Below, in pieces: positions 20,911 to 32,044 of a DNA stretch of 64,000 nucleotides. Numbering within the stretch: the first letter of the stretch is position 1; the number at the start of each line of letters is the position of its first letter. Below the pieces are notes generated by a model, which saw only the letters and a program-made list of their open reading frames with translations, was not told the DNA's origin and ran no database searches. The translations under genes were made by a program, and so were the position numbers. The DNA is from Raffaelea ambrosiae (Eukaryota; Ascomycota; Sordariomycetes; Ophiostomatales; Ophiostomataceae): the NCBI GenBank assembly GCA_002778195.1, contig PCDI01000015.1, forward strand, positions 800,366 through 864,365. The letters run 5' to 3'.

Positions 20911-23343
20911 GGTTGCGGTGAGACCGTAAGTATGCAGAGGCTCTGCATAGACTGCTTTGATTCTGTGTGGTTCGACGTCGTCTGGTTCCGTTCAGCAGCT
21001 CGTCGACGATGGGATACTGGTTTGTTGAGGTGGCTATCGAAGCTGGGGGACAACGCTTTGCGGCGCAACATGTTTCGTAACGTCTCCACCGGTAGGAAGG
21101 CAGTGTACAGTGTGGGTATCGCACAATACAGTATATTGGCACGGCCAATTTGTGCGCATGTGCTTCATGGTCCACACTTGCGTGGACTAGCTTACCCAAA
21201 TTAGGTAGTACTCGTACGCGTTGTAGGGTAACTAACTACTATGTAATACGCGTACTCTTGTAATGCGCATATTGGCAAAACGACAGCCTCGCACAATTGC
21301 CCCTACGACCAGGCGCATGCGTGAAGATACTACTACTAGGGTGTTGCTGCACGGGTAGAACCGAGTCTAAAAGTTCAGCCTCTGTGGAGGACGACGGGCG
21401 TTGTCTGGGTGTTGGTTTGACGGATGAATCTGTCCCTCGAGTTGGTGACGGGTTCTGTCTGATGCATGTCGAGAAGCCGGTTATGTGTGTCTCAGACAGA
21501 CTGACGTTATCCGAGAAGGGAAGAATACACGCAAGATGAATGGCGACAACGTGAGAGACAAGCGGAGGATGGAGATCGCCCGGCACGATCCTATTTATTT
21601 CAGAGTGCACACGCACGCAAGCAAAACAGACAAAGCGACAAATCTGAGACTTGGATAGTCGGTCGACATCCAGAACGGGCAAACAAGGCACGCTCGATCG
21701 TCTGTTGTATTCATGCCAAGAGCGGTCGGACTGTTGTTTACTCTGGGGACGATCCGCCGATGGAAACACTGATATGCGGATGCACGTAAGAGACATCAAG
21801 GGGTATTATTTGCAGAGCAGGATACGGCTACAGCGTCCTCTGAAAGTGTGGGGTGCGACTGCGTGTACGAGTACACCATAAGAGCAAGGGGCGGACAAGG
21901 AAACAGGGACGAAAGGGCTCGTTCGCCGGAACAGCCTGCAGCCAGACAGATGTGAAAGGCGATCGTCGTCCCTGTGGCTTGCTGGTATGCCCTGTGTCTC
22001 AGCATGCTTTCTTCGTGATGCTTTCTTCATGCAAGAACAGCAGCAGAAAAACCAGTGACAAAAAGAAAAATCCCAAGCAAACGTTCGCGTGCCCTGCTGT
22101 GCCTCTTGGGTGCGACCATCGCTTATCTTGTTGCTGGGGGCCAGAGCTACGGTGTAGGGAACAGGCAGTCTTGGCGGTCTTGGCAACGGGATCTTCAGGC
22201 TGCGCAGGTCAAAGCTTGGTTACTAAGTATCACCGCAATAATCAGATTCGCGAGTCTTACACAGGACACAGTCAGCGATATTCACATCGAACGGCCAGGC
22301 CAGCGGGCAGCCTCCTGCGCGCTTCACCAGTACATGCCCGTGAGCCCACATGGAAGGAGGAATGGCTCTAAAACAGAGACGGCTCTGATCCACCACTCCG
22401 GCACGTTTTTGCTCGAGGATGACGCGGCTTGCATGGGTCAATGCAGACGCCATCGAAAAACACCGTATCGTCCTTCTCCAGCAGGCGAGAGACTAGCAAG
22501 GGGCCAACCCAGCAAGCGATCGACGGTGGCTTCTATGAATTAGCGTGTGCTCTACCAACAAGATGCAGTTTCGCAGCTTTTGGCTTTTGAGTGTTCCTTG
22601 CGCCTGTTCCGAGGCTGGCACGCGACGAGACGTCTTTTAAAAAATAAAAATAAAGGGAGTGGACCCCCCTAATAATTGCAGAGAAAGAACCCTCCCCCAG
22701 CGTCTTGGCTTCCCCTCTGGCCTCGTCATCTGTACTTCACTGAAAGGAATGCCACTCTGCGCGTAGATCCAACCCTATTGCACGTAGTATCGTTGGACTC
22801 GCGCTGGTCAAGACCTGCGTGGTGCCTTGTTCTGTCTTCTGATCCCTCTTGTTTGTTTCCACATTTTCTTCTCTTGGCTCCCCCTCATCTTTTCCTTCGG
22901 TCTTTTTCTTTCTCTTCTCGCCATACACTCTTTGTTGACCCTCCCTATGAACCTCGCTGTCTCAGGTTCTCTAGTATCTCGTTTTGGGCACACGTCATTC
23001 GCGTGTTGTTAAATTCCTGATCCTCATCAGCAGAAATACTCCTTTGAACACAGCAGGTCTCACTTTGCTTCACTGGAGGGGCTTTAAGTTTTTTCTCTTT
23101 TCTCAATCCTTCGCCCGCATTGCTCTTTCCTCTACGACCATTCTTCGATTGTACATCTCGTCTTTCTCTTCGCAACAGTACGCCCCAGCCGACTGGGCTC
23201 TTCACGAACAATTCCCCAGCTCCCGTGCCTCCGGGCTGGTTCTCACCTGAATTGGCCTGCCATTCCAACATCGTCACCGGAACACAGACGCGGGCCGTCT
23301 CTTCATTGTTTTGCCTCGCGGAAACTCGGCGTCCACCGCCAAC
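20911..23343. other. 2.4-kb divergent intergenic region
   Basis: This lies between ERD2 (-) and the LicD gene (+), so it should hold both promoters. No open frame has recognisable similarity. TACTCGTA-type octamers lie at 21209-21216 and 21866-21873. From about 22820 to 23340 the plus strand is strongly C/T-rich, as in many fungal 5' leaders. Confidence 0.5.
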
Positions 23344-24676
23344 ATGCGTCTCGAGGGCTTACTGTGCTGGGGAGCCTTTCTCGGCACGGCCTTGGCGGAC
23401 GCCGACTTCATGTCCGTCCGGAAGAAACAGCGCAAAGACATGAGCGGAAGACGCGGCGACCCTCCAGGAAAATACTTTCGTATGTGCCCTGCTCTCTTTT
23501 TTTTGCTTTTTTTTCTTTTTGCCATATTTCTCTCTTCGCAGCCGTTTTACTGACTCTTCCCAGACGAATCACTGTGAGTACGCGGAGTGCCGGCGGGCCA
23601 AATCAGGGCGGTGCTTTTTTTTTTCCTCAGATCACCCCTTACACGAATTCGCTGACATGTGATATCCAAAACACCAGTTTCCACGCACATTACGATGGAC
23701 GGTAAGTTCGTATTTGTTGCTTGGCGAAACAAATGGCCCCGAATGTGTTTATTGACTCTGTTTTCTTGCAGCTTCGCCAGTGGTGTCCTCGAATATGCAG
23801 AGCAGAAGCAGGCATTGCGAAGCCTCGTACAAACATATCTCGCTACTTTCGAAGATATTGGTGTCGAGACATGGCTCATGCACGGTTCACTCCTGGGCTG
23901 GTGGTGGAACAAGCAGGTAGGCTGTGTGCCTCTGCAGTGATGTCTACGCCCATGTAACCAGGTCTAACACACGCAACAGTCTCTCCCATGGGACACCGAT
24001 GTCGATGTCCAGATCCTGGAGCCGAGCATATACTACCTTGCCGCCTACTACAATATGACCGTGTTCCATTACAAAACACCACGGTTGCCCAAGGGCCGCG
24101 ACTATCTGCTCGAAGTCAACCCGAACTACAAGAACCGTGAGCAGGATGACGTCCTCAACATCATTGACGCGCGATGGATCGATACGGAAACGGGCCTGTT
24201 CATCGACATTACGACCGCGCGCTACAACCTGACCCATTTTGCCGGCGAGGGCATGCTCAGCTGCAAAGATGGCCACGAGTACCGGGTACGGACCAGAGAG
24301 AACCGTTTTGTTTGTGTTGGAATCCATGCACAGAATACTAACTCCTACTGTGCAGGACACGTATCTCTTCCCTCTCCGCAACACCGTCTTCGAAGGCATG
24401 CCGGTCAAGATCCCGTACAAATACAAGGACATTCTCGAGTCTGAGTACGGTTGGCGGGCCTTGACCAACACGGACTTTCATGAGTAAGCCTGAGAACGAG
24501 CCACACGATGGGTAGACAAGGGACCCCAACACTAACAACTACGCAACAGCCACTACTTTGACTCGAACAAGATGCAGTGGATTCCAAAGATGACTCTGCA
24601 AGATGACAAGGTAGAAGAAGAAGAAGAAAGTTTGAACTTTGTCGATGCCAGACCATATTGGCAGCGACAATATTAA
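23344..24676 (+). CDS. LicD/MNN4-like phosphotransferase-family protein, secretory
   Basis: Seven exons (23344-23479, 23564-23573, 23678-23701, 23772-23916, 23980-24285, 24356-24483, 24550-24676) give 291 residues. The second exon is only 10 nt; it is required to join KYF to HESLFHAHYDGRF in frame. All six introns (63-104 nt) have GT...AG ends and most have a clear CTAAC or CTGAC branch site. A signal peptide lies at about residues 1-18. The LicD-type core includes WLMHGSLLGWWWNKQ and SLPWDTDVDVQ (Asp110, Asp112 and Asp114 forming the DxDxD metal-binding motif). Family members transfer phosphodiester groups; fungal relatives are linked to mannosyl-phosphate addition to glycans (Mnn4). Actual substrate here is not known. 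The C-terminus ends with a short Glu run. Confidence 0.86.
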
Positions 24677-25223
24677 AGCAAAAAAAGGGTCAAGACGCAA
24701 CGAATTTCGCGATTTAAGGGTGTGTCACTTGCACAAGACTGGGTCAAGGTGTTTGGGTGGTTTTGCAAAGGATTAACTACAAGCGTATGGCGTTCACAAG
24801 AAAAAGACCGGGTAGGTCGTGGGCTCAGGTTTGTTGAAGATGTTTATGTATATGCTGTATGCGAGATAATGCTATTTCCGTTTCCTAGTTCAAATGATTT
24901 GAAGATGATGTTCACAAAGAAGCAAAACCCATTGAAGCAAAGAATAGAAGACGTTGTGTTGTATGCATGCCAGCGGGTCGAGTTGGTGAGGTCATAGCGG
25001 CCCGCATATAGTGCCGTAAGCACTAGTTACAGCATTCTGGGCCTGTAGCGAAACCGCTAAAGCGCAAGTCTTGCTTGGCAGGTCCCCCGTCCCCACGTCG
25101 CGCTATTGGCCCAAACAGTCGCAGCCATTTACGCGTCTTACTTTCTGCATCCAACTTGCAATGTTGATGTCGCTCTGATTTCGAACCTCCCCCTCAGGCC
25201 ACACGAGCAGATCTCTGCGAGCC
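24677..25223. other. intergenic region between LicD and AME1 genes
   Basis: 547 nt with no supported gene. It should contain the LicD terminator and the AME1 promoter. Confidence 0.45.
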
Positions 25224-28138
25224 ATGGCGACGAGTGCGTAATTACTAGCTGTATTTCTTTATTATTTTTCTGATAGGTACTAACAGTTTTTCCAGGTCGC
25301 GAAGAGCGCATGCAGCAGCGCATGCGAGGCGCGCTGTACGTTTACAAAAAAGAACAGTTCGTGATGGACGACCGGCTAACTTTGGAACACACAACAGGCG
25401 GCACCAGGTCCAGGATGTGTCTTTTGATCTTTTCCTTCCCCAAGAGGAAGTTCTGGAGGATGCGACCACGGCCGCTCCTGTCGAAGCCGACGCTCCTTCG
25501 CAAGCATCGTCTCCCAATGCAATACGCGAAACTCCGAATGCCTCTTCAACAAGCCAAAGACGCCTCCAAAGCAGCCAAGACCACGCAATTCCGGCCAGAT
25601 CTCCGCGATCAACGACACGACTACAGTCGGCGACTCGCTCTCCGGCTGCTAGACGGTCCGGCTCGGCACGACCGGCCACGGCAGCAACAACAACAACGAC
25701 AACAACGACAAGCCTCAGGGCTACCCAAAATGAGGAGGAGATTGGAGAAAGCCCCATGGATGCGCCTGGCAGCGGCCAGCGGCGGTCCGTGGCTGTCAGC
25801 GCCGCTGCGAGGCGAACAGCTGCTCTGCATGAGATTGTATCCTCGGGCGCTACGGGCGCCGTGTCCCCCACACCAGGCCCCCGCCGTCGTCAAGGCAGCA
25901 GCAGCAGCAGCAGCAGGGTGCAACGGCAGCAGGCTGATAAAGAAGTCCCTTCTTCGTCGTCGCCGCCTCCTCGTACTTCCAGACGGCGCGTCTCCCGGTC
26001 CAGTCAAGAACAACACGAACCACCCCCGACTGCATCTGCTCGTTCGCGGCGGTCTCCGCGACTCTTTTCGGGTGCGGTGGACGTGATTGACGAGCTGTCC
26101 CCGGAGCTGACTGCAGAAGCTGCCGCTACAAGGTCACCAGGGCGACAGCAACAGAAGAGCGGCAGTGGCGATGGCGATGGCGGCGGCAGCGGCGTCGACG
26201 GTGGCATGTACTCCAGGCTAGCCCACGCCAAGCGGACCGAAGCATTGCGTCGCCTATCGGCCGAGGAGGCCCCGGACGAGCTCTCCTCCCCGTCCTTTGT
26301 CGGCATCGACCCTGGCGAACTCACCACCACCAGCGTGGTTCCCTCGTCTTCGCCGTTGGCGCGCAAGTCGACCGTCGGCGCGCGGTCAGCCCGGACATCG
26401 TCCAACAACCCGCGCCGGAGTACGCTGAGCTCTCTGAGCTCGCGCAGCTCACGCGGATCGCAAGTGTTGGGAGCGGCTGCAACGGCAGCTACAGCTACTC
26501 CCGTCGTCCCAGCTGCCACAGCGGGGGGCGATGATGATGCCGATGAAGAGCGCGACGAGCTGTCGCCCGAGCAGCCCTCGTCCGCCCAGCCGCTGGTCCA
26601 GACCTCTGCTTCTTCCTCGTCCAAAAAGAGAAAGCGTATCGCCGAAGTGCCTTCATCGTCACCGCCTCTGGCACCGTCATCGCAAAATGCAAGGTCGCAA
26701 CGGAGAAGACGCCAGCAGCAGAGACAAATGGCTTCACGGAGCGTGGAAATTGTCCCTGAAGAAGAAGAGGAGGACAATGACGATGGCGACGACGACCTGG
26801 CGGAAGAGATTGACGCGGCCGAAGCCGCACGCACAATTGGACGCAAGCGCCCGCGGAGGAGCACTGTCCACGAGCCGTCTCCAGAGCTGGGCTCCGACCT
26901 TAAGACGGCGGAGCCCGCTACTGTTGCTGCTGCTGCTGCTGCTGCTGCACCGTCACCGGCTGTGGAGAAGCAGCAACCTTCAGTCACGACGAGCAAACGG
27001 CGGCGTAGGCAAGGTGGCCTGTCGGAGCAGAGCCCCTCGACGCAGAACCAGCCGAGGCCTCCCAGGACAAGAAGCAGCAAGCCTGCTCCTGCGGCTTCCG
27101 CACCAACACCTACCAAGGTATCGAAGCCTGCACAGAAGAAGAAAAAGCAGCAGCAGCAGCAGCAGCAGAGGAAGAGCAAGAAGGCAGCGGAGCCGGAGGC
27201 AGCGGATGCCGATTCCAATGACGAAGCCACGGGCCGTCGCAGCCGTGGCCGCGCCAGTGGACCTCCTGTGCCCATCACGGTCCAACGATTCACCCGGAGC
27301 CGCGTATCCAGGGGTCATGATGATGACAACAATGGTGACGATGATGGTGCTGCCGACCCAGCCGCCGGCGACGGCCGCATTCCTTTTGCTGACCGCAGCG
27401 GCGTCAACTCGGTCGACGTCCTCGCCCAGATCTGTGAGGACATTGTCGAGCAGAGCCTGCAAAAAGTGCACGATGCAGCGGCTGCCGCGGCCGAGGAAGG
27501 GACGGCGAATAGCCGCGCATCCCGCGAGACACGCAAAGACCTGATGGCGCGCCGACGCGCCCTTGTCGCCTTCCAGGACGAGCTCCGGACGCGTCTGCTG
27601 GAGCAGGCTGTCGCGCTCGATGCGCTGCACGCGCTGCGCAAGCGGGTGCGCGCCGCGCACAAGGAGAAGCTTGCATTGCGCGAGGAGATCCTGCGCATCC
27701 GGGCAGAGCGGGACCAGGTCGCGCTGCGGATGGACGCCCTGCGGGTGCATCACCAAGCCGAGAAGGAGAAGCAGATGGTAAGATTCGCCTTTTTTTTTCC
27801 CTTCCCTCATACTTCATGACTAACAAGACCAGCACCATGCGGCCCTCTCGGCGACGATGCACGACATTGACCTGGCTGTCGAACAAGGCCGGGCGGCTCC
27901 TCCGTTGACGGCGGCACAGAAAAGGACGGCAGATCTGGGCAACCTGGAGCTGATGGTGAGCCGGATTGCGGAGCAGTTGTGTGGCAGCGGCGACGGCGGC
28001 GGGCAACAAGAGCTGGCACAGAAACAACGCCACGCCTACGGGAACGGCACTCTGAAGCAGATTATGGACTTTAACGCTTTTCTGGAGCGCACGGCGGCGG
28101 TGCTGGAGGGTAGAGACCGCAGGCCAGCCGTGGCATAG
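25224..28138 (+). CDS. probable inner kinetochore subunit AME1/CENP-U (Mis17)
   Basis: Four exons (25224-25233, 25296-25335, 25398-27777, 27833-28138) give 911 residues. Exon 1 is just 10 nt (MAT plus one base). Each of the three introns (62, 62 and 55 nt) has a CTAAC branch site. The start reads MATSREERMQQRMRGAL and fits the basic N-terminus I associate with fungal AME1. The C-terminal 250 residues contain NSVDVLAQICEDIVEQSLQK, a long charged coiled coil, and a final LKQIMDFNAFLERTAAVLE block, the pattern of the AME1/CENP-U family. That family joins OKP1/CENP-Q in the CCAN and receives Mis12 at the centromere. The middle 550 residues are disordered and rich in Ser, Ala and Gln, with three DELS motifs. 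Length is much greater than the roughly 324-residue yeast protein. Another chromatin coiled-coil protein is possible. Confidence 0.65.
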
Positions 28139-28445
28139 CATTCCTTCTTCTTGTTGAGGAAAAGAATGCTGTCTATATCATGATACCTTTTTTTTTTGGT
28201 CTTCTTCAATACAAACGAATGAAACGACACGAAATCATATATATATACTCCATGGATATGTCCAATCGTATTTTTTTTGTACGCGTTTCTTCTATTCTTT
28301 TGAGTTGTTTCTCTCTTTTGGTGAGATATTTTGGAATGTCCCCGGGTCGCCATATGTCCCATATATGCATGCTGTTGTTACAAAAGATTTCATCGTCAGT
28401 GGTACGTTCACCCTCGTCATGCCCCCCCTCCCTTCCCCTGTCGCA
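28139..28445. other. short convergent intergenic region
   Basis: 307 nt holding the 3' ends of the AME1-like and CX9C genes. It is T-rich and I see nothing coding in it. Confidence 0.45.
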
Positions 28446-29500
28446 TTATTTCCCGCCAAACAGCGAGATCACCCGGTCTCCCAGCGTCGCCTTGCCCTCC
28501 GCCTTGCGCTGTTCCCGCTCGGCCAACTGTTCTGCCCGCAATGCTCTGACCCGCGTGGCCAGCTCGTTTTGTGCCACCAGTTCGGCGCGCATAGCCGCCT
28601 CCTCGGCCGCCCGCTCGTTCTCTGGCAGCTTGGCCAGCTTCTCATCCCAGGACTTGCGCATCTCGTCGGTGATGAGGTCCTCGGGGGCTGTGGCGGTTGA
28701 GGAAGTCGCAACGGCAATCGGTGGCAGGTCCAGGGGTACGGGAGCGGCCTTGGGAACCGCCCGGCCCTCGGCCTTGGCCTTTTCCATGGCGGCTTCCTGG
28801 TCGAGCATCTGGTGGAAGAGCGTGTCGGCGTGGAGCTGGATCTGCTCGTCGACTTCGGGCGGACGGTCGTACGCCGAGATGTAGCCCAAAGCTTTGAGGA
28901 GGCGCTGGAGGGGGGGGTCAGCACAAGCGATCCGTTTTTGTATTTTTTATTTTTTATTTTTTTTCTTCCCTCTCGTCGTCAAATGGCACCCACCGATTGC
29001 ATGTTGTAGCACCGCTCAAACTTCTTCATCTCCTCGTGGCACATCGTGAAGCGCTTGCTCAGCGACCCTTCCTTGATGCAGGTGTTCCAATCCAGCTGCT
29101 CAATGGCACAGTTCTCCAGCGCAGCACGTCCAATCATGGCCCGCCGGTCCTTGTACGCATCCAGCACGTCCTTTAGCCGCTCGTCGTCGCTCTTGGTCTC
29201 GGCCTCGATCTCGGCCAGCGGGCGGTACGTCTTCCAGAGATGCGCATAGCGGCCGTCTTGGAAGAGACTTTGTGGCGGAACCAGAGGTTTTTCTGCTGTA
29301 CTTGCGTTCTCTTGGGAGAGTTTCTGCTGCTGCTGCTGCTGTGCTTGCGTGTCTTGCCTCTCCACCTCTTTCAATACCTCGTCGCGTGACTGGTATTTGA
29401 TCGGCGACTCTTTCTGAAGGAACTCGCGCACTTTGGGGTCGAGCTTGCCCAGAGGATCCGACTCTGAGCTGCCCCCGAATAGGCCGTCGAACCAGCCCAT
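28446..29500 (-). CDS. twin CX9C-motif protein, function unknown
   Basis: Two exons (28994-29500, 28446-28904) give 321 residues; the 89-nt intron has a GTGGGT donor. The start at 29500 is the first ATG in frame. The protein begins MGWFDGLFGG, has a Gln run at about 54-59, and contains two CX9C pairs: Cys131/Cys141 and Cys154/Cys164, with 12 residues between the pairs. Twin CX9C proteins are usually small mitochondrial intermembrane-space proteins oxidised by Mia40 (respiratory-chain assembly factors, Mdm35 and others). No cleavable presequence is visible, as expected for that class. The protein is longer than typical because of a 150-residue Ala/Glu-rich helical C-terminus after the motif. 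I cannot assign an ortholog; mitochondrial location is inferred from the motif alone. Confidence 0.75.
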
Positions 29501-30378
29501 TGGGAGGAGGGAGTTGGGATAGGAGGGGAAGAAGCTATGCAGAAATGCTTCCGTACGCAAACAGTGGAAGGCAAAACAGAGAAAAAAAACCAGTTACAAA
29601 AATCACAAGCTGCACAGGGAATTCGGACACAGGGTCTTGTCCTGGTGGGGTTCGTCGTCGTCGGTTTTGACGTAGGGGAATTTTTTTGGAGCTTCAGCTA
29701 TTGGTCGTTTACAGGAATTCGATATCACGTGATTATACTGGGACTCCGATAGCTTTCCAGGCCACTCGCGTCTCAAGGCAGGTTTCGTTCTCCACGAAAG
29801 GGTACAGCCTCGTCACGTTCTTTTTGATTGTGAACATACGTGAATTTTGACCCGGTCCGCCGCCGATGGCTTTCCGCTTGGACTTTTATCTTAGCTATTC
29901 GAAAGCCAGATAGAAATACAAGACATCTATCCTTTTGATCACTATCGTCTGGCTTTCATGGCATGTCCCACTCGCATTGTCCGTCGAATCTTCTCTTGCC
30001 ATCGAATGATTTTTTTTCCGCTTTTTATATTTCCCATTGATCCCTCTGCCCCTAAATATCTGTTCTCCCCTTTCCCATTCCTCGACTATCAAATCGTAGA
30101 AGAGGGTAATGCAGAAAACAAAAACTTTGTCCCCGCGCGCGCGCCCATCCGTTGCCGTTTTTTTCTCAAGAAACAACAAAACAAGTTAACAAAAAAAGAG
30201 GGGGAAACGCTGTTCCCCCTTTCCCCCTAGGTAGAACACAACGAGAAAAAAATTCGGGACATTGTAGGAGAGATGTTTTGCCGAAGATTTTCTCATTTTT
30301 TTAGAGCAGTTTTAGGTTGGTAGTATGTATATGATGTTTTGGTGGGAATATTGTGTTTTTCTTGTTGTTTTTTCCTCC
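29501..30378. other. intergenic region between CX9C gene and rps11
   Basis: 878 nt without a supported gene. It should hold the promoter of the minus-strand CX9C gene and the 3' end of rps11. A short CG run lies near 30135. Confidence 0.45.
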
Positions 30379-31465
30379 TTACAACTTGTTCGCCGACTTG
30401 ACAGCCTTGCCAGTCCGGGGGAGCACACGCAGGACGTTGAAGCGGACCTGTTAGAAGATGGTTAGCTGGGCTTGTTTTCCCTCTCTCAAAGAGCGTCGGT
30501 TCTTGGGTGCCCGGGAGTGGACGTACAGTCTTGCTCAGGGGACGGCACTGGCCAACGGTGACCTGGTCACCCTCCTCAACACGGAAAGCGGGCGAGCAGT
30601 GAGCAGCCAGGTTCGTGTGACGCTTCTCGTAACGGGCGTACTTGGGGATGTAGTGAAGGTACTCCCTCCGGACAATGATGGTACGGTGCATCTTGGTGGA
30701 CACGACGGTGCCGGTAAGGATACGGCCACGGATAGAGACCAGACCAGTGAAGGGGCACTTCTTGTCTGTTGAGCAAAAAAGAATGTCTGTTAGCAATAGG
30801 GCCTCGACGCTGACGTTCAATCATGATTCTTCCCCATCTGGAAACGCCTCCCACGTTGGCTGTCGGATGCTGGCTGCCGGGATTGTCGATATCGATTGCG
30901 GGTTGAAAGCCAACTTCAGTCTTTTCGCTCAGAGGGCGTTAAAAATTATCCCCTTGTGGCCCTTCTGGTCCATTGCAAAATTCTCACGCGGTCATTTAGC
31001 CACCGTCGTTCTCCTTCTCGGTTCGATTTGTCGCTTCGTGGTATCGTGCCTTGTCGGACCAATCTACCCTTCGTTCGTTCGCGTGTCGCAATGTCTCCGT
31101 CTCTTCGAGTTCCGTGGGAGTTTGCAATCGTCGTCGAAAGACCAGCCAGCCATTCATCCGCAGCCAGAATTTTCCTCCTCTCCAATGTTGCCTCATCCTG
31201 CATGGACAAACTTACCGATGTAGCTGCCCTCAATGGCAGTCTTGGGCGTCCGGAAGCCCAGACCGACGTTCTTGTACTATAATTCCATCACCGTCAGAAA
31301 TGCAATTTTTGGGGCATCTCAGAAATAAAAGGTTCCAAGAGAGCATACCCATCTCCGGCCGTTCTTGCCCGGGCGAGCGGTCTTGAGCTTGGTCTTCGAG
31401 TTCAGGAAGATGTGAGGCTGCTTCTGGAAAGAGCGCTCAGACTGGACGGTCAGCTCGGTAGCCAT
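30379..31465 (-). CDS. rps11: 40S ribosomal protein S11 (uS17)
   Basis: Four exons (31349-31465, 31216-31276, 30527-30765, 30379-30447) give 161 residues, the expected length. Introns are 72, 450 and 79 nt; the middle one is far longer than others in the window and has a GCTAAC branch site near its 3' end. The protein starts MATELTVQSERSFQKQPHIF, continues with GRRWYKNVGLGF and has the central uS17 core KKCPFTGLVSIRGRILTG and GQCRPLSKTVRFNVLRV. uS17 binds 18S rRNA in the small subunit body and is essential. Several introns are common in fungal ribosomal protein genes, where they can host snoRNAs; I looked for C/D-box motifs in the long intron and saw no clear pair. Confidence 0.97.
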
Positions 31466-32044
31466 CTTGACGGTTTGTGCGGGTTGGCGAGATTGTCGGG
31501 AATCGAGAAGTGGTTGCGATGGTGACGGCTGCTGTCGGTGCTGGAGTGTCGAGAGGGTGAGAGCAGGGAAAAAAAGTAGAACCTCGAAAAGAGATGTATT
31601 TTTTCGTGTGGTGGTTAGTGGAGCATCTTCTGGGCGGGCCAAAAAAATTGGTGTGAAAATTCAAAAATGTTGTGGGAGGGCACAAAACTTTCCAATTAGT
31701 GGGGCATGTTGGCTAGTCTACCCAATTGAGCTTTAGAACAGACTGCCCCATGTGGAGCCCGTTAGTACGACCGCCGAGTAGATGTGTGGCTAGTGATTTC
31801 AGCCACAATGTCGAACTTAGGATGCGAAGGACTACATAATAAAATAAAATACAAAAATAAATCGTAAAACCCACACAGAAATCAGTTAATAAGACTGGGT
31901 GACGCTGTTCAAACAAGAATGCTCAGTACACGATCACCTTTTTTAATGCCAGCAACGCTTTTATTCTACATGCTAACGTATGAAAACCGAGCCAAAAACA
32001 AAATAAAAAAAATATACAATTCGAAAGTGTAGAGGTCTTATGGT
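31466..32044. other. intergenic region: rps11 promoter and GH76 3' flank
   Basis: 579 nt. The part nearest rps11 is pyrimidine-rich on the minus strand. No other gene is supported. Confidence 0.45.

Noticed and set aside
25171..25190. TTCGAACC resembling a reversed tRNA T-loop
   Set aside because: The flanking bases do not form the T stem, and no acceptor stem was found.
30766..31215. Possible snoRNA in the 450-nt rps11 intron
   Set aside because: No clear C/D-box pair on the sense strand by eye; an H/ACA type cannot be judged without folding.
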